This document shows, one piece after another, positions 9,457 to 18,109 of a DNA stretch of 64,000 nucleotides. The translations under genes and the position numbers were made by a program. Under the pieces are notes generated by a model. The model saw only the letters and a program-made list of their open reading frames with translations. It ran no database searches and had not been told where the DNA came from. Source of the stretch: Myxococcales bacterium (lineage in GTDB: Bacteria > Myxococcota_A > Polyangia > Haliangiales > Haliangiaceae); NCBI GenBank assembly GCA_016720595.1, contig JADKKI010000019.1, forward strand, positions 1-64,000. Reading direction: 5' to 3'. How positions within the stretch are numbered: the stretch's first letter is position 1; every line of letters starts with the position of its first letter.

Positions 9457-10122
9457 TCACGGGGCCGTGACTTCGAGGACGTCGATCTGCGCGAACTGAC
9501 CGAGATACGGTGACGGCATCGTCATCACGCCGGGGATCGTCATCGTCCCGTTCGCGCTCTCGCGTGCGTCGAGCGCGCTCATGAACAGCGTGACCTCGGC
9601 ACCGCCCGTGATCGAGAGCGTCGCCTCGTAGTCGAGCACCGAGAGCCCCATGCCGTTCACGTTGTTGAGGAAGTAGCTCTGTGCGGGCTGTGCAACGCGG
9701 AGCTCGGCGACGGTGAGGAACGTGCTGGTGGTCATGCCGCCGACGTACCAGCTGCCCTGCGCCATCCCGCCCGTGTACGTCCCGCGCTCCATGATCCCGC
9801 GGATCCGGACTCGCACGGTGTACGTGACGTCGGGCCTGCCGCCGACGGTGACCTTGTGGGTGACATCATTGCAGTCGCAGAGGTTCGGGTTCGGCGCGGC
9901 GGTGCACGGCATCAGCCATTGCTGCCCCGAGAGCTCGCCGAACGAAGGAAGCACCGTCGCGTCCACATCCACGCTGCCGTCGAGCTTCACCACCGCCGCG
10001 TCGGTCGCTTCGCGCTCGCAGGTCCGGGTCGCGGGGCTGCAGACCAGCGGCGATGGACACGCACCGGCGGCAGGGCACGCGGCTCCCGCCTGGGGATGCG
10101 GATCGAAGCATCCAGCGAGCAA
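9457..10122 (-). CDS. Lipoprotein, unknown function; start codon unclear
   Basis: A secreted lipoprotein of about 221 residues. The visible frame opens with TTG at 10122, but this cuts the signal peptide to almost nothing (LAGC follows at once). Reading on upstream gives RSLLLIAGLLAGC, a normal lipobox signal. The only candidate before the in-frame stop is an ATT codon at 10147-10149, so either initiation is non-canonical or an indel hides the true start. The mature protein begins with a Cys-rich segment (CPAAGACPSPLVC) and continues as beta-rich sequence. The function is unknown. Confidence 0.7.
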   Translation of the reverse strand: MLAGCFDPHPQAGAACPAAGACPSPLVCSPATRTCEREATDAAVVKLDGSVDVDATVLPSFGELSGQQWLMPCTAAPNPNLCDCNDVTHKVTVGGRPDVTYTVRVRIRGIMERGTYTGGMAQGSWYVGGMTTSTFLTVAELRVAQPAQSYFLNNVNGMGLSVLDYEATLSITGGAEVTLFMSALDARESANGTMTIPGVMTMPSPYLGQFAQIDVLEVTAP

Positions 10123-10141
10123 GCCAGCGATGAGGAGCAGC

Positions 10142-10166
10142 GAGCGAATACCTCAGGGTATCGCTC
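10142..10166. promoter_or_regulatory. Inverted repeat over the 5' end of the lipoprotein gene
   Basis: Arms of 11 and 10 bases (GAGCGAATACC and GGTATCGCTC, one unpaired A) flank a TCAG loop. On the minus strand the candidate ATT start and the GAGG before it lie in this hairpin. It could be an operator or an mRNA structure that hides the start; it could also be a terminator. Role inferred only. Confidence 0.35.
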
Positions 10167-10261
10167 GTTCGGTCCTCGTCGCAACCAGGCGACCTGGACC
10201 CACATGCCTCCGCTGCCCGCGGCCGATGCGTCGGTGTTCCCCTCGGTGGTATGACGGAGGC

Positions 10262-10786
10262 ATGAAGATCCTCTTGCTGGTGGTCGGGTTCCTCGCGGCG
10301 TGTGGCAGCGATCCGAAGGCGACGGTGACGCCGGTCGCGGTCCCAACGTTCCATGGTGATCAGGCGAACGTCGCGCCCACGATCTCGCTCGAGGAGCTGT
10401 TCGGGTCCGAGCTGGTCGCGGCGTGCAGCTCGTCCTCGGACTGCGGCGGCAACGGGAAGTGCTCGGGCGGCAAGTGCGGCAGCTGCAGCTCCAGCTCGGA
10501 CTGCAACGGCAACGGGAAGTGCTCGGGCGGCAAGTGCGGCAGCTGCAGCTCCAGCTCGGACTGCAACAGCGGCAAGTGCTCGGGTGGCAAGTGCGGCGGC
10601 TGCTCCTCGAGCTCCGATTGCAATGGCAACGGGAAGTGCTCGGGCGGCAAGTGCGGCAGCTGCAGCTCCAGCTCGGACTGCAGCGTCGGCAAGTGCGCGA
10701 GCGGCCAGTGCGGGAGCTGCTCGAGCAGCTCGGACTGCAAGGGCGGCACGTGCAGCGGCGGCAAGTGCAGCAACTACACGAACTGA
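10262..10786 (+). CDS. Lipoprotein with six tandem four-cysteine modules
   Basis: A 174-residue lipoprotein with signal MKILLLVVGFLAAC and a lipobox Cys at residue 14. After a 40-residue spacer, residues 55-169 are six near-identical modules of 18-20 residues. Each begins CSSSSDC and ends GKCSGGKC or a close variant, giving four cysteines per module and 24 in all. The pattern resembles the disulfide-rich CxxxxDC modules common in myxobacterial secreted proteins, so a rigid rod on the cell surface is likely. No enzymatic domain is present. The ATG at 10262 is preceded by GGAGG at very short spacing. The gene ends convergently with the next one inside a shared hairpin. Confidence 0.82.
   Translation: MKILLLVVGFLAACGSDPKATVTPVAVPTFHGDQANVAPTISLEELFGSELVAACSSSSDCGGNGKCSGGKCGSCSSSSDCNGNGKCSGGKCGSCSSSSDCNSGKCSGGKCGGCSSSSDCNGNGKCSGGKCGSCSSSSDCSVGKCASGQCGSCSSSSDCKGGTCSGGKCSNYTN
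10424..10768 (+). repeat. Tandem coding repeat, about 60 bp units, six copies
   Basis: Units of 54-60 bases encode the CSSSSDC...GKCSGGKC modules. Several copies match almost perfectly at the DNA level, including silent positions, which points to recent duplication. Copies 5 and 6 have drifted (ASGQC, KGGTC). Copy number may vary between strains. Confidence 0.85.
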
Positions 10787-10797
10787 GTTAGTTCGTG
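10777..10797. terminator. Bidirectional hairpin holding both stop codons
   Basis: A perfect 8-bp inverted repeat, CACGAACT and AGTTCGTG, with the loop GAGTT. The TGA of the Cys-rich lipoprotein and the TAA of the convergent gene both lie in it. No T tract follows on either side. Confidence 0.55.
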
Positions 10798-11072
10798 CGG
10801 CGACGGCTGAGGCCCTGCAGGCGATCGCCGGACTTCGGCCGCCCCACCACCTCGCGGCCACCCTTGTTGACGATCAACACCGCGGGCTTCGGCGCCTGCT
10901 GGTTGACGATCACGGGCGCGCTGACCTCGCAGACGACCTTGCGATCGAGCCCGCGACCCACGACCACGCGCTTGCATCCCGCGGACTGCGTGGCGGTGGC
11001 CTCCGGCTTGGGATCGGCGGCGACGGTGCCAGCACCGAGGGTCAGGGCGACGAGGGCGACGAGCGTTCGCAT
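10788..11072 (-). CDS. Small secreted protein
   Basis: A 94-residue protein with a Sec signal, MRTLVALVALTLGAGTVAA, likely cleaved before DPKPEA. The mature part is basic, holds two cysteines (GCKRVV, VVCEV) that could pair, and ends in RLQGLSRRRTN. No family was recognised. The frame is open upstream to 11219, but the ATG at 11072 begins a clean signal peptide. It is convergent with the Cys-rich lipoprotein gene and shares its terminator hairpin. Confidence 0.65.
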   Translation of the reverse strand: MRTLVALVALTLGAGTVAADPKPEATATQSAGCKRVVVGRGLDRKVVCEVSAPVIVNQQAPKPAVLIVNKGGREVVGRPKSGDRLQGLSRRRTN

Positions 11073-11115
11073 GGCACGAGTATGCGCGATGCCGCGCCCG
11101 ATGCCCTGAAAAACG

Positions 11116-12015
11116 CTACCGGCGCAGGGTGCGGACAGCAGCCATCGCACCGGCCGTGATCCCGAGCAACGCCGCTGGCAGCCAGAACGCCGCGTAGTAG
11201 CCGACCACGGGCAAGCCACCCGCGATCGCGTACTCCGCCGAGGCGGCGGTGTGGATGCACAGGGCCACGCCGCCCACGGCGAGGATCGCGATCCCGGCCG
11301 TGCGGCGCAGCACCACGAGCAGGCTGCCCAGGCCGAGGAGCGGGGCGAGCACGAGCGCGAACGTCACCGTGCGGGGGGCCATCGGCTGGCCGAGCGCATA
11401 GAGCACGAGCATCGGCGCCGCCGCGAAGTTCGCGATCGCCGCCCACCGGGCCGAGCGGACCAGCCGATCGCGCGAGGCCCACACGGCGTGTGCAGTGTGA
11501 CGAGCGAAGTACGTGGCCACCTCGGTGCGTGCGAGCTGGGAGAGCAGCACCGCGCCGCCGATCACACCGATCGCGGCGAGCCACGGGGTCTCGCCTCGCT
11601 CGCCGATCCAGTGCAGCGAGTTGAGCGCACCACCGAGGCCGCTCCCGGCGGCGAAGGCCATCGCAGCCCAGCGCGCCCAGAACGCACCACACACGAGGCC
11701 GAGGCCGACCGTGATCCCCAGCGTGGCGATCAACCCGGCGTACCGCGCATCGGGCATCGCATCCCACGCGAACGGCCAGTGGCCGAACACGCGGGTCGCC
11801 GCGAACGCACCGAGCGTGATCATCAGGCAGCCGGCGATCGCGGCGTGCGCGCGGACGTACGTCGACGGCACCACCGCGCCCGCGACCGCGGCGCTGATCG
11901 CGATCCCCGAGCCGAGCCACACCGCACCGCTCGCGAGGCCCCACTGCCCCCACCACAGATAGACGATCCAGGTGATCGACAGCACGGCGACGCAGGCGGG
12001 CAGCGCACGCTTCAT
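11116..12015 (-). CDS. Multi-pass integral membrane protein
   Basis: A 299-residue protein with about eight to nine hydrophobic helices spread over its whole length, such as LPACVAVLSITWIVYLWW, ISAAVAGAVV and LVLAPLLGLGSLLVVL. Loops are short. Aromatic and Arg residues sit at helix ends as in inner-membrane proteins. No transporter signature was recognised. The ATG at 12015 is preceded by AAGGAGG, although very close to it. The frame is open upstream to 13095, but that part is the shadow of the large kinase gene. It lies directly downstream of that kinase gene, so the two may be co-transcribed. Confidence 0.75.
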   Translation of the reverse strand: MKRALPACVAVLSITWIVYLWWGQWGLASGAVWLGSGIAISAAVAGAVVPSTYVRAHAAIAGCLMITLGAFAATRVFGHWPFAWDAMPDARYAGLIATLGITVGLGLVCGAFWARWAAMAFAAGSGLGGALNSLHWIGERGETPWLAAIGVIGGAVLLSQLARTEVATYFARHTAHAVWASRDRLVRSARWAAIANFAAAPMLVLYALGQPMAPRTVTFALVLAPLLGLGSLLVVLRRTAGIAILAVGGVALCIHTAASAEYAIAGGLPVVGYYAAFWLPAALLGITAGAMAAVRTLRR

Positions 12016-12109
12016 GACCTCCTTGAACGCACGAACCGCCCAACCGGTTCCCTCGATCCGCACGCTGCGCTGGCGGGGCGGGCAATCGTTTCTGGTAGTT
12101 ACGGTGGGA

Positions 12110-15100
12110 TCACGGCCAGGCGGTGGCCAGCGCACAGATCGCCGCGTGCTCCGGAACCGCCTCGAGGTAGCTGCGACGCCAGGCGGGATCCCCGATCTTC
12201 TCCGCCGTCTCCTGCAGGCGCTCGGCGGCGGTGGCGATCGCGCGCCGCGCCGCGTGGTGAGCTCCCGTCGCGTGGAGGGCCTCGGCGTAGGCGAGGCGGA
12301 TCTCGCCTTCGCCTTCCTCGGGCGGCCCGTGACTCTCGAGGAGATCGTGACCGATCTTCGCGTGGGCGAGCGCGGCCGACAGATCTCCGGCGAGGCGGTA
12401 CGCGTTCGCGAGCGTCGCGTGGAACTGGGACCGCAGTGCAGGCGCGTCGGGTGTGGCCTCGACCGCGGCACGTGCCAGCACCATCGCGGCCGGAGCATCG
12501 TTCGCCGCGATCTCGATCTGGGCGAGGTAGTTGCGCGACGCAGCGCCCAGACGGACGTTGTTCTGCGCTTCGAACATACGGAGGGCCACTGTCTCGATCC
12601 GGCGAGCCTCGTCGAGGCGCCCCTGGCGGGCGAGGGCGAGCCCGAGGTTGTGCTGCGCCATCGCCGTGACCTGGTGCAGGCCGATCCGCGTGGCGTCCAC
12701 GATCGCCTCGCCGAACGATTCGATCGCGCGCGCATAGGCCCCGAGCCGTAGCTCGTCGTAGCCGACGTTCGCGCGCTGCTGGCAGGCGTGGCGCATATCG
12801 CCCACTGCGGTGAAGCACTCGACCACGCGACCATCCAGGGCGAGACACGCGGCGATGTCGCCATCGTGCATGGCGCGCCAGGACCGCGCGTGAAAGATCC
12901 ACGCGAGCGTGGCGGGATCCGCACCGATCGCCGTGATCTCGAGCTGCGCGAGGTGATCGAACAGCAGGCCCTCGAGGGCCGGGTCGCGCCGCGCGAACAG
13001 CAACGTGGGAACCACCATCGCGATCGCCTCGGCATGCGCGCGCTGCGTCGGCACCGCCGCGGGGATCGCGACCAGCCGGTGGGCCAAGCCTCCAACCTCC
13101 TCGTGCTCGAGCCGGCGTGTGCGCGCGTCCGCGACCGAAGCGAGCGCGGTCAACCACGGCGTGGTGCCGGGCTCGAGCAGACCGAGTGCCACCTCGCCAC
13201 GCTCGATCGCGAGCTCGTACTCGCCGCGCCACACGTGTGCCGTGGCCTGGAGCTGCCGCAGCAAGCCCGCCGCGGCGCGATCCTGCGGGGCACTCGCCCC
13301 GGAGTCCCGTGCCAGCGGTCCAAACGCGCGCTCCGCGCGTTCGATCGCCGCGCCCAGATCATCGCGCGCCACCGCCTGATCTGCCGCTCGCCGGTACCAG
13401 GCGAAGGCGCGCCGGGGCTCGTCTCCGCGATCGAAGTGCTCGGCGAGCGCCACCGCATCCGCTTCGGAGGCGCTGCCGCCGACGTGCGCCTCGAGCCAGA
13501 CGCCGGCGAGCAGGTGGCCGCGCTGGCGATCTCGATCCGGCAGCATCGAGTACGCCGCCTCGCGCACGAGCGCGTGCCGGAAGCCGTACTCGCGCTCGCC
13601 GGGGAACCGGCAGTCCCGGCGGGCCACGATCAGCTCACGGGCCACCAGCTCCTCGAGCCAGTCGTGCGCCTGTGTAGCACCGCCGCGCAGCAGGCTCGTC
13701 ACGCCGCCGTGCCAGAACACCTGGCCGAAGATGCTCGCGGCGCGGAGCACGTGTCGCGCCTCGAGCTCGAGCCCCTCGATGCGCGCCTGCGCCATCGCGA
13801 CCACTGTCTCGGGCAGGCGATCGCCTTTGCCCTCGGCGACCGCGCGGATCAGCTCCTCGAGATAGAACGCATTGCCCGCGGCCCGATCGAGGAGGCGCGC
13901 CACGCTCGCATCGTCGAGATGCTCGCCGAGCATCGTCCTCACGAGCTTCTCTCCCGCACGGCGGGTCAGCTCCCCGAGCTGGATCCGCTCGACGCTGCGC
14001 TCGGCCCACAGGCGAGGGAACACGGTGTCGACCTCGGGGCGAGCGAGCGCGAGCACCATCAGCGGCCGATCGGGCAGCTGGCGGACCACGGCGTCGATGA
14101 AGCGCACCGTCGACAGATCGCCCCACTGTAGATCCTCGAGCACCAGCACCACCGGGCGCTCGGCACACGCCGCGGCGATGTAGTCCTCGCACGCACGGAG
14201 CATCTGATCTGCCATCAGCTGCGGATCGGCGCGCGCGGCCCGCAGCTGCACGCTCGCCTCGTCATCGGGGTACGGCGTTCCGATCAGCTCGCCGACGAAC
14301 TCCGTGACGCGCTGAGCATCGTCACCAGACAGCGACCGCGTCACGCGCGCGCGAAGCTTCCTGCGACGCACGGGCAGCGCTTCGCTATCGGCGATGCCGG
14401 CACCGCGCCGCAGGGCCGCACCGAGCATCGCGAGCGGCGCACCTGCGCTCATCGGATTGCCTCGGCCGATCCAGATCTCGGAGCCGGCGACCTCGGGCCG
14501 CTGGAGGAACTCGTGCCGCAGGCGGGACTTGCCCGTACCGGCCGCGGCCGTCACCACCACCAGGTGCGCCACGGGTTCGTTCACGCACTCCTGCCAGATC
14601 GAGGCGAGTGACGCGAGCTCGCGATCCCGACCGACGCACGGCGTGGGCCGCCCGAGGAGCGTGCGCGCCGGATCGGCGACATCGCGCTCGCCGACGAGCA
14701 CGAGCCCCTCGTCGTCGCCGTCGATCGCGAACCTGACGTCGAGCAAGCCGGCGGCGATCTCGTCGACACGGATCGGCAGCGCGCCCGATGGGACGGCCAT
14801 CACCTGCGTCGGCCCCGTGGCCATCGCGAGCGGTGCGGCGAGCAGCACGCCCGCGCGATCGATCACCTCGCCGAGGTGTGCGCGGCTCCCCACGGCCTCG
14901 CGCCCGATCACGAGCGCCATCGGCGCCGTCGGGAGCAGGCGCCGCACCGCGATCGCGCAGCGCCCGGCGCGCGCCGCCTGATCGGTAGCGGTGCCGCGAC
15001 CGACGACGGTCACCACGAGCGATCCATCGGCCAGCACCTCGATCGTGCCGCCATGCGCGAGCGCCACCTCCGACAGTGAGGCGAGGGTCGCCGGAGGCGG

Positions 15101-16117
15101 CTCGGTGTCCACGGAGGTGGCCGTCTGATCCCACGCCGCGTCGGGGATCGTGCGCGGGGTGGCAGGCGTGAGAAGCGCCGCACCGGGTCGAGGGAGGCCG
15201 CGCTGGGCGAACACGAGGCACACGAGCCGCTGCTCGCCCGTGGTCACGGCGGACCCGCGGCCGTCCGACGTGCGCCCGCGAACGCGGGAGATCTCCCCGA
15301 GCTGCTCGAGCGCCGCGGCTGCTGCGGCGCCATCGCGCGGGCGCTGCTCGGGCGTCCTCGACAGCATCTGTGCGAGCAGCTCCTCGAGAGGCGCCGGGAG
15401 ATCCTCGCGGAACGCCGAGACTCGCGGCGCGTCCTCGAGGAGGATCTTGGCGAGGATGGCCATCGGCGAGTCACCCGTGAATGGCGGCTGCCCGGTCAGG
15501 CACTGGAACAGCACGCAGCCGAGCGAGAACACGTCCGCACGGGCGTCGACGTCGCGGCTGCCGCGCGCCTGTTCGGGAGCCATGTAGCCGGGGGTGCCCA
15601 TCACAGCGCCGGTGCGCGTGATCGATTCGTTGATCCCGCGGATCCGTGCGATGCCGAAATCGAGCAGCTTCACCCGATCCACGTCGCCCCCGACGAGGAA
15701 CAGGTTCGATGGCTTGATGTCCCGGTGGATGATCCCGCGCGCGTGGGCGGCCCCGAGCGCGTCGGCGATCCGGCGGGCGAGCTTGACGGCGGCTCCCGCG
15801 TCGAGCCCTTCGCGGGCGAGCCTCGCCGCGAGATCCTCGCCTTCGAGCCACTCCATCGCGAGGAACGAATCCCCCTGCTCGGTCTGGCCGTGCGCGAGGT
15901 AGCGGACCACGGCAGGGTGCGCGAGCTCGGCGAGTACGGCGGCCTCGCGGCCGAAGCGCTCGATGTGGGCCGGCGTGACGTGGCCCTGCAGGATCTTCAC
16001 CGCCGCGGCGCCGCCCGTCACACGATCATGCGCGCGGTACACCGCCCCCATCCCGCCTCGTCCGGCGAGGGTCGCGATCTCGAACCGCGCTGCGACCACC
16101 GCACCTTCGTAGGCCAC
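12110..16117 (-). CDS. Ser/Thr kinase fused to AAA-type ATPase and TPR region
   Basis: Very large regulator of about 1335 residues. Order of parts: a Hanks kinase (GRGGMGAVYRAHD, AAVKIL, IHRDIKPSN, LLDFGIAR, GYMAPEQ; about residues 10-270). Then a segment with the look of a degenerate class III cyclase domain (about 300-470). Then a STAND/AAA ATPase with Walker A AAAGTGKSRLR (about 517-527) and Walker B PVVLVLEDLQWGD. The last 450 residues are helical TPR-like repeats. Such proteins couple ligand or partner sensing to phosphorylation in the cytoplasm. The start is uncertain: GTG at 16117 gives a product beginning near the kinase, and another in-frame start lies at 16159. Targets are unknown. 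Confidence 0.9.
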   Translation of the reverse strand: MAYEGAVVAARFEIATLAGRGGMGAVYRAHDRVTGGAAAVKILQGHVTPAHIERFGREAAVLAELAHPAVVRYLAHGQTEQGDSFLAMEWLEGEDLAARLAREGLDAGAAVKLARRIADALGAAHARGIIHRDIKPSNLFLVGGDVDRVKLLDFGIARIRGINESITRTGAVMGTPGYMAPEQARGSRDVDARADVFSLGCVLFQCLTGQPPFTGDSPMAILAKILLEDAPRVSAFREDLPAPLEELLAQMLSRTPEQRPRDGAAAAAALEQLGEISRVRGRTSDGRGSAVTTGEQRLVCLVFAQRGLPRPGAALLTPATPRTIPDAAWDQTATSVDTEPPPATLASLSEVALAHGGTIEVLADGSLVVTVVGRGTATDQAARAGRCAIAVRRLLPTAPMALVIGREAVGSRAHLGEVIDRAGVLLAAPLAMATGPTQVMAVPSGALPIRVDEIAAGLLDVRFAIDGDDEGLVLVGERDVADPARTLLGRPTPCVGRDRELASLASIWQECVNEPVAHLVVVTAAAGTGKSRLRHEFLQRPEVAGSEIWIGRGNPMSAGAPLAMLGAALRRGAGIADSEALPVRRRKLRARVTRSLSGDDAQRVTEFVGELIGTPYPDDEASVQLRAARADPQLMADQMLRACEDYIAAACAERPVVLVLEDLQWGDLSTVRFIDAVVRQLPDRPLMVLALARPEVDTVFPRLWAERSVERIQLGELTRRAGEKLVRTMLGEHLDDASVARLLDRAAGNAFYLEELIRAVAEGKGDRLPETVVAMAQARIEGLELEARHVLRAASIFGQVFWHGGVTSLLRGGATQAHDWLEELVARELIVARRDCRFPGEREYGFRHALVREAAYSMLPDRDRQRGHLLAGVWLEAHVGGSASEADAVALAEHFDRGDEPRRAFAWYRRAADQAVARDDLGAAIERAERAFGPLARDSGASAPQDRAAAGLLRQLQATAHVWRGEYELAIERGEVALGLLEPGTTPWLTALASVADARTRRLEHEEVGGLAHRLVAIPAAVPTQRAHAEAIAMVVPTLLFARRDPALEGLLFDHLAQLEITAIGADPATLAWIFHARSWRAMHDGDIAACLALDGRVVECFTAVGDMRHACQQRANVGYDELRLGAYARAIESFGEAIVDATRIGLHQVTAMAQHNLGLALARQGRLDEARRIETVALRMFEAQNNVRLGAASRNYLAQIEIAANDAPAAMVLARAAVEATPDAPALRSQFHATLANAYRLAGDLSAALAHAKIGHDLLESHGPPEEGEGEIRLAYAEALHATGAHHAARRAIATAAERLQETAEKIGDPAWRRSYLEAVPEHAAICALATAWP

Positions 16118-16180
16118 GTGGCCATATCGTAGACGATGCGGATCGAGCTGGCCACGCACACCGCGGCCGGAGGGCGCGGC

Positions 16181-16654
16181 TCAGGCCTCGCCGGTTCGTA
16201 CGAACCGCGCGGCCGTGGTCGCCGTCAGCTTGAACGCCGGGCTCGTGCGCCCGGTGCGGATCAGCTCGTTCGTGCGCTCGTCGTACGCCGCCACGATCGC
16301 GTGCGGATCATCGTCATCGGGCACGATGTCGAGATCGATCCGGATCCGCTGACCATCCTCGCCGGCGTACGAGAACGTGGAGTGCAGCCGCGCGCGCGCG
16401 GACTGCTCGTGCCGCCGCAGCACCTCGGTGGTGGTCTTGACCAGGGTGTGGAACGCCGCGTGATCGAGCGGCTTGGGGTTCTTCTTGTCGCGGCCCATGG
16501 TCCACGGCGAGACCAGCGCGGGCTCGGAGTCACCCTTGCGGGTCATCTCGACGGCCCAGCCATCGTCATCCTCGTTCTTGATGACGCGGGCGATCCAGCC
16601 GTCCTTCTTCCAGAGGCGGGGATCGGAGATCTCGTCGGTGGGGGCGTCGATCAT
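16181..16654 (-). CDS. Conserved-looking cytoplasmic protein of unknown function
   Basis: A 157-residue acidic protein starting MIDAPTDEISDPRLW at the ATG at 16654; an ATG 15 bases upstream is also possible. It has no signal peptide or membrane helix. The sequence is rich in alternating charged and hydrophobic residues (GWAVEMTRKGDSEPAL, RIRIDLDIVPDDDDP), suggesting a small alpha/beta fold. No family was recognised. It lies 63 bp upstream of the large kinase-ATPase gene on the same strand, so co-transcription is possible. Confidence 0.6.
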   Translation of the reverse strand: MIDAPTDEISDPRLWKKDGWIARVIKNEDDDGWAVEMTRKGDSEPALVSPWTMGRDKKNPKPLDHAAFHTLVKTTTEVLRRHEQSARARLHSTFSYAGEDGQRIRIDLDIVPDDDDPHAIVAAYDERTNELIRTGRTSPAFKLTATTAARFVRTGEA

Positions 16655-16757
16655 GGCGCCAGCATGCACTGCCGCCCTGACACGTCGTGATCCCGAGCAC
16701 GCGCAAGCCCGAATCCCGCGTCACAGCGCGGGGCCCGGGGAGTGTATCCTGGTCGAG

Positions 16758-18093
16758 ATGAGGACGTGGTGGATCGTCTGCCTGCTGCTCGCCGCGTGCG
16801 GGGCCGATCCGGCCGGGCTGACGCTGGTGGTGGTGACGCCCGCCGCGGCGGGGCACCTCGAGATGTTCGTCGCCATCGACGACTGCAAGCTCGGCACGTC
16901 GGGTTGCCCGGGGATCGTTCCGCCGATGTTCAAGCGGCGCAAGGTCGGCGACGGATTCTTCCTCGATGACCGCCTCGCGGCCAGGTTCGAAGTCACCGGG
17001 ACCGAGACGATCGTCCGGCTCACCTCCGATACGACGCTCGACCACACGGCGAAGCGAATCGTCGTGGTCGCGTTCGACGAGCAGGACCAGCCCATCGGTT
17101 CGTTCGTCGCGCGCGATGCGATGATCCCCGCGAGCGACGCGGTCGCCTGGAAGATCAGGCTCGATCCATGGCAGCCCCCGGTGGATCAACAGCAGCCCAA
17201 GCCCGCGGACGGCGATCACGTACTGCTGTGGAATCGGAAAGGCGACGGCCTGGCCTCGTGCGTGTTGGTCGAGCACGTCGACGGAGGCGCATCGAGCTAC
17301 GCGTTTCTCGTGCCGCGCGACGACACCGACTGCGACAGTGTCGTGCTCGAGTGCGACGCGTTCTGGTACGAGAAGCCGGTCGCGATGACCTCCCCGGTGA
17401 ATCGCGCGAGCTGCCTCGCGCCCGCACCCATGGGGGGTGCATGTCGCCTGGCGGGGCCGGCCTGCGACGAGGCGGCCGCGACGGCCTCGGGCTGCATCCC
17501 GAGCGACGTCGTGTACTGCTTTCCGGATCAGGCGTGTGCCGACGTGAGCGGCTGCCCCGGAGACGGCAAGTTCGGGACGTGTGCGGCCACGCTGTCCAGT
17601 CCGCTCAGCTTGATGCCATTCGTGAGCGTGGGGTGGCAGCGCTCGGACATCGACGGAGCATGCACGAACGCGGGCCTCGATCACGTGACGTTCAACGCGC
17701 AGCCGTTGGTCATGGCGGCGGGCGGGATGATGGCGTGCGATGACGTCAAACTTCGCGACATGTCAGCAGCGGGCCCGAACATGCCGATCAGCTTCAACCA
17801 GGTGGCGCAGGTGACCTTCGGTGCGATGGCGGGGTCGGTGGGGATCAAGGCCAGCCTCAGCGGGCCTCCTTGCATGGTGGACCTCGCGTGGGTGACTGGC
17901 ATCGCCGGGGATACCGCCCGACAAGCCGCTCTGGCTCGACCTCAAGGCCGGGAATGGCCACGTGGTGGTTCCCTTGTATGTTCGCTTCGAAGTGCCGAGC
18001 GGCGCTCGCTGTGTGAACTCGATTTCACCGATGGTCAACACACCGACGAACGTCACGGCCCCGTTCCACGGTTGCCTGACCTCACCACCGTGA
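16758..18093 (+). CDS. Cys-rich lipoprotein with apparent frameshift at 17907-17910
   Basis: Secreted lipoprotein with signal MRTWWIVCLLLAAC (lipobox Cys at residue 14). The first 380 codons are beta-rich with many cysteines. The reading frame breaks at a GGGG run (17907-17910). Dropping one G restores a frame reading PPDKPLWLDLKAGNGH, VVVPLYVRFEVPSGARC and ending at the TGA at 18093, giving about 444 residues. Without that correction the frame continues as low-quality sequence to 18293, across the 3' end of the opposite gene. The homopolymer position suggests an indel error, but a real or slippable frameshift is not excluded. The function is unknown. Confidence 0.72.
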
Positions 18094-18109
18094 ATCGGCG
18101 CGGGTGCGG

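Noticed and set aside
16473..16757. Longer N-terminal reading frame before the lipoprotein at 16758
   Set aside because: It overlaps the opposite-strand gene and lacks a signal peptide; the ATG at 16758 starts a clean lipobox signal.
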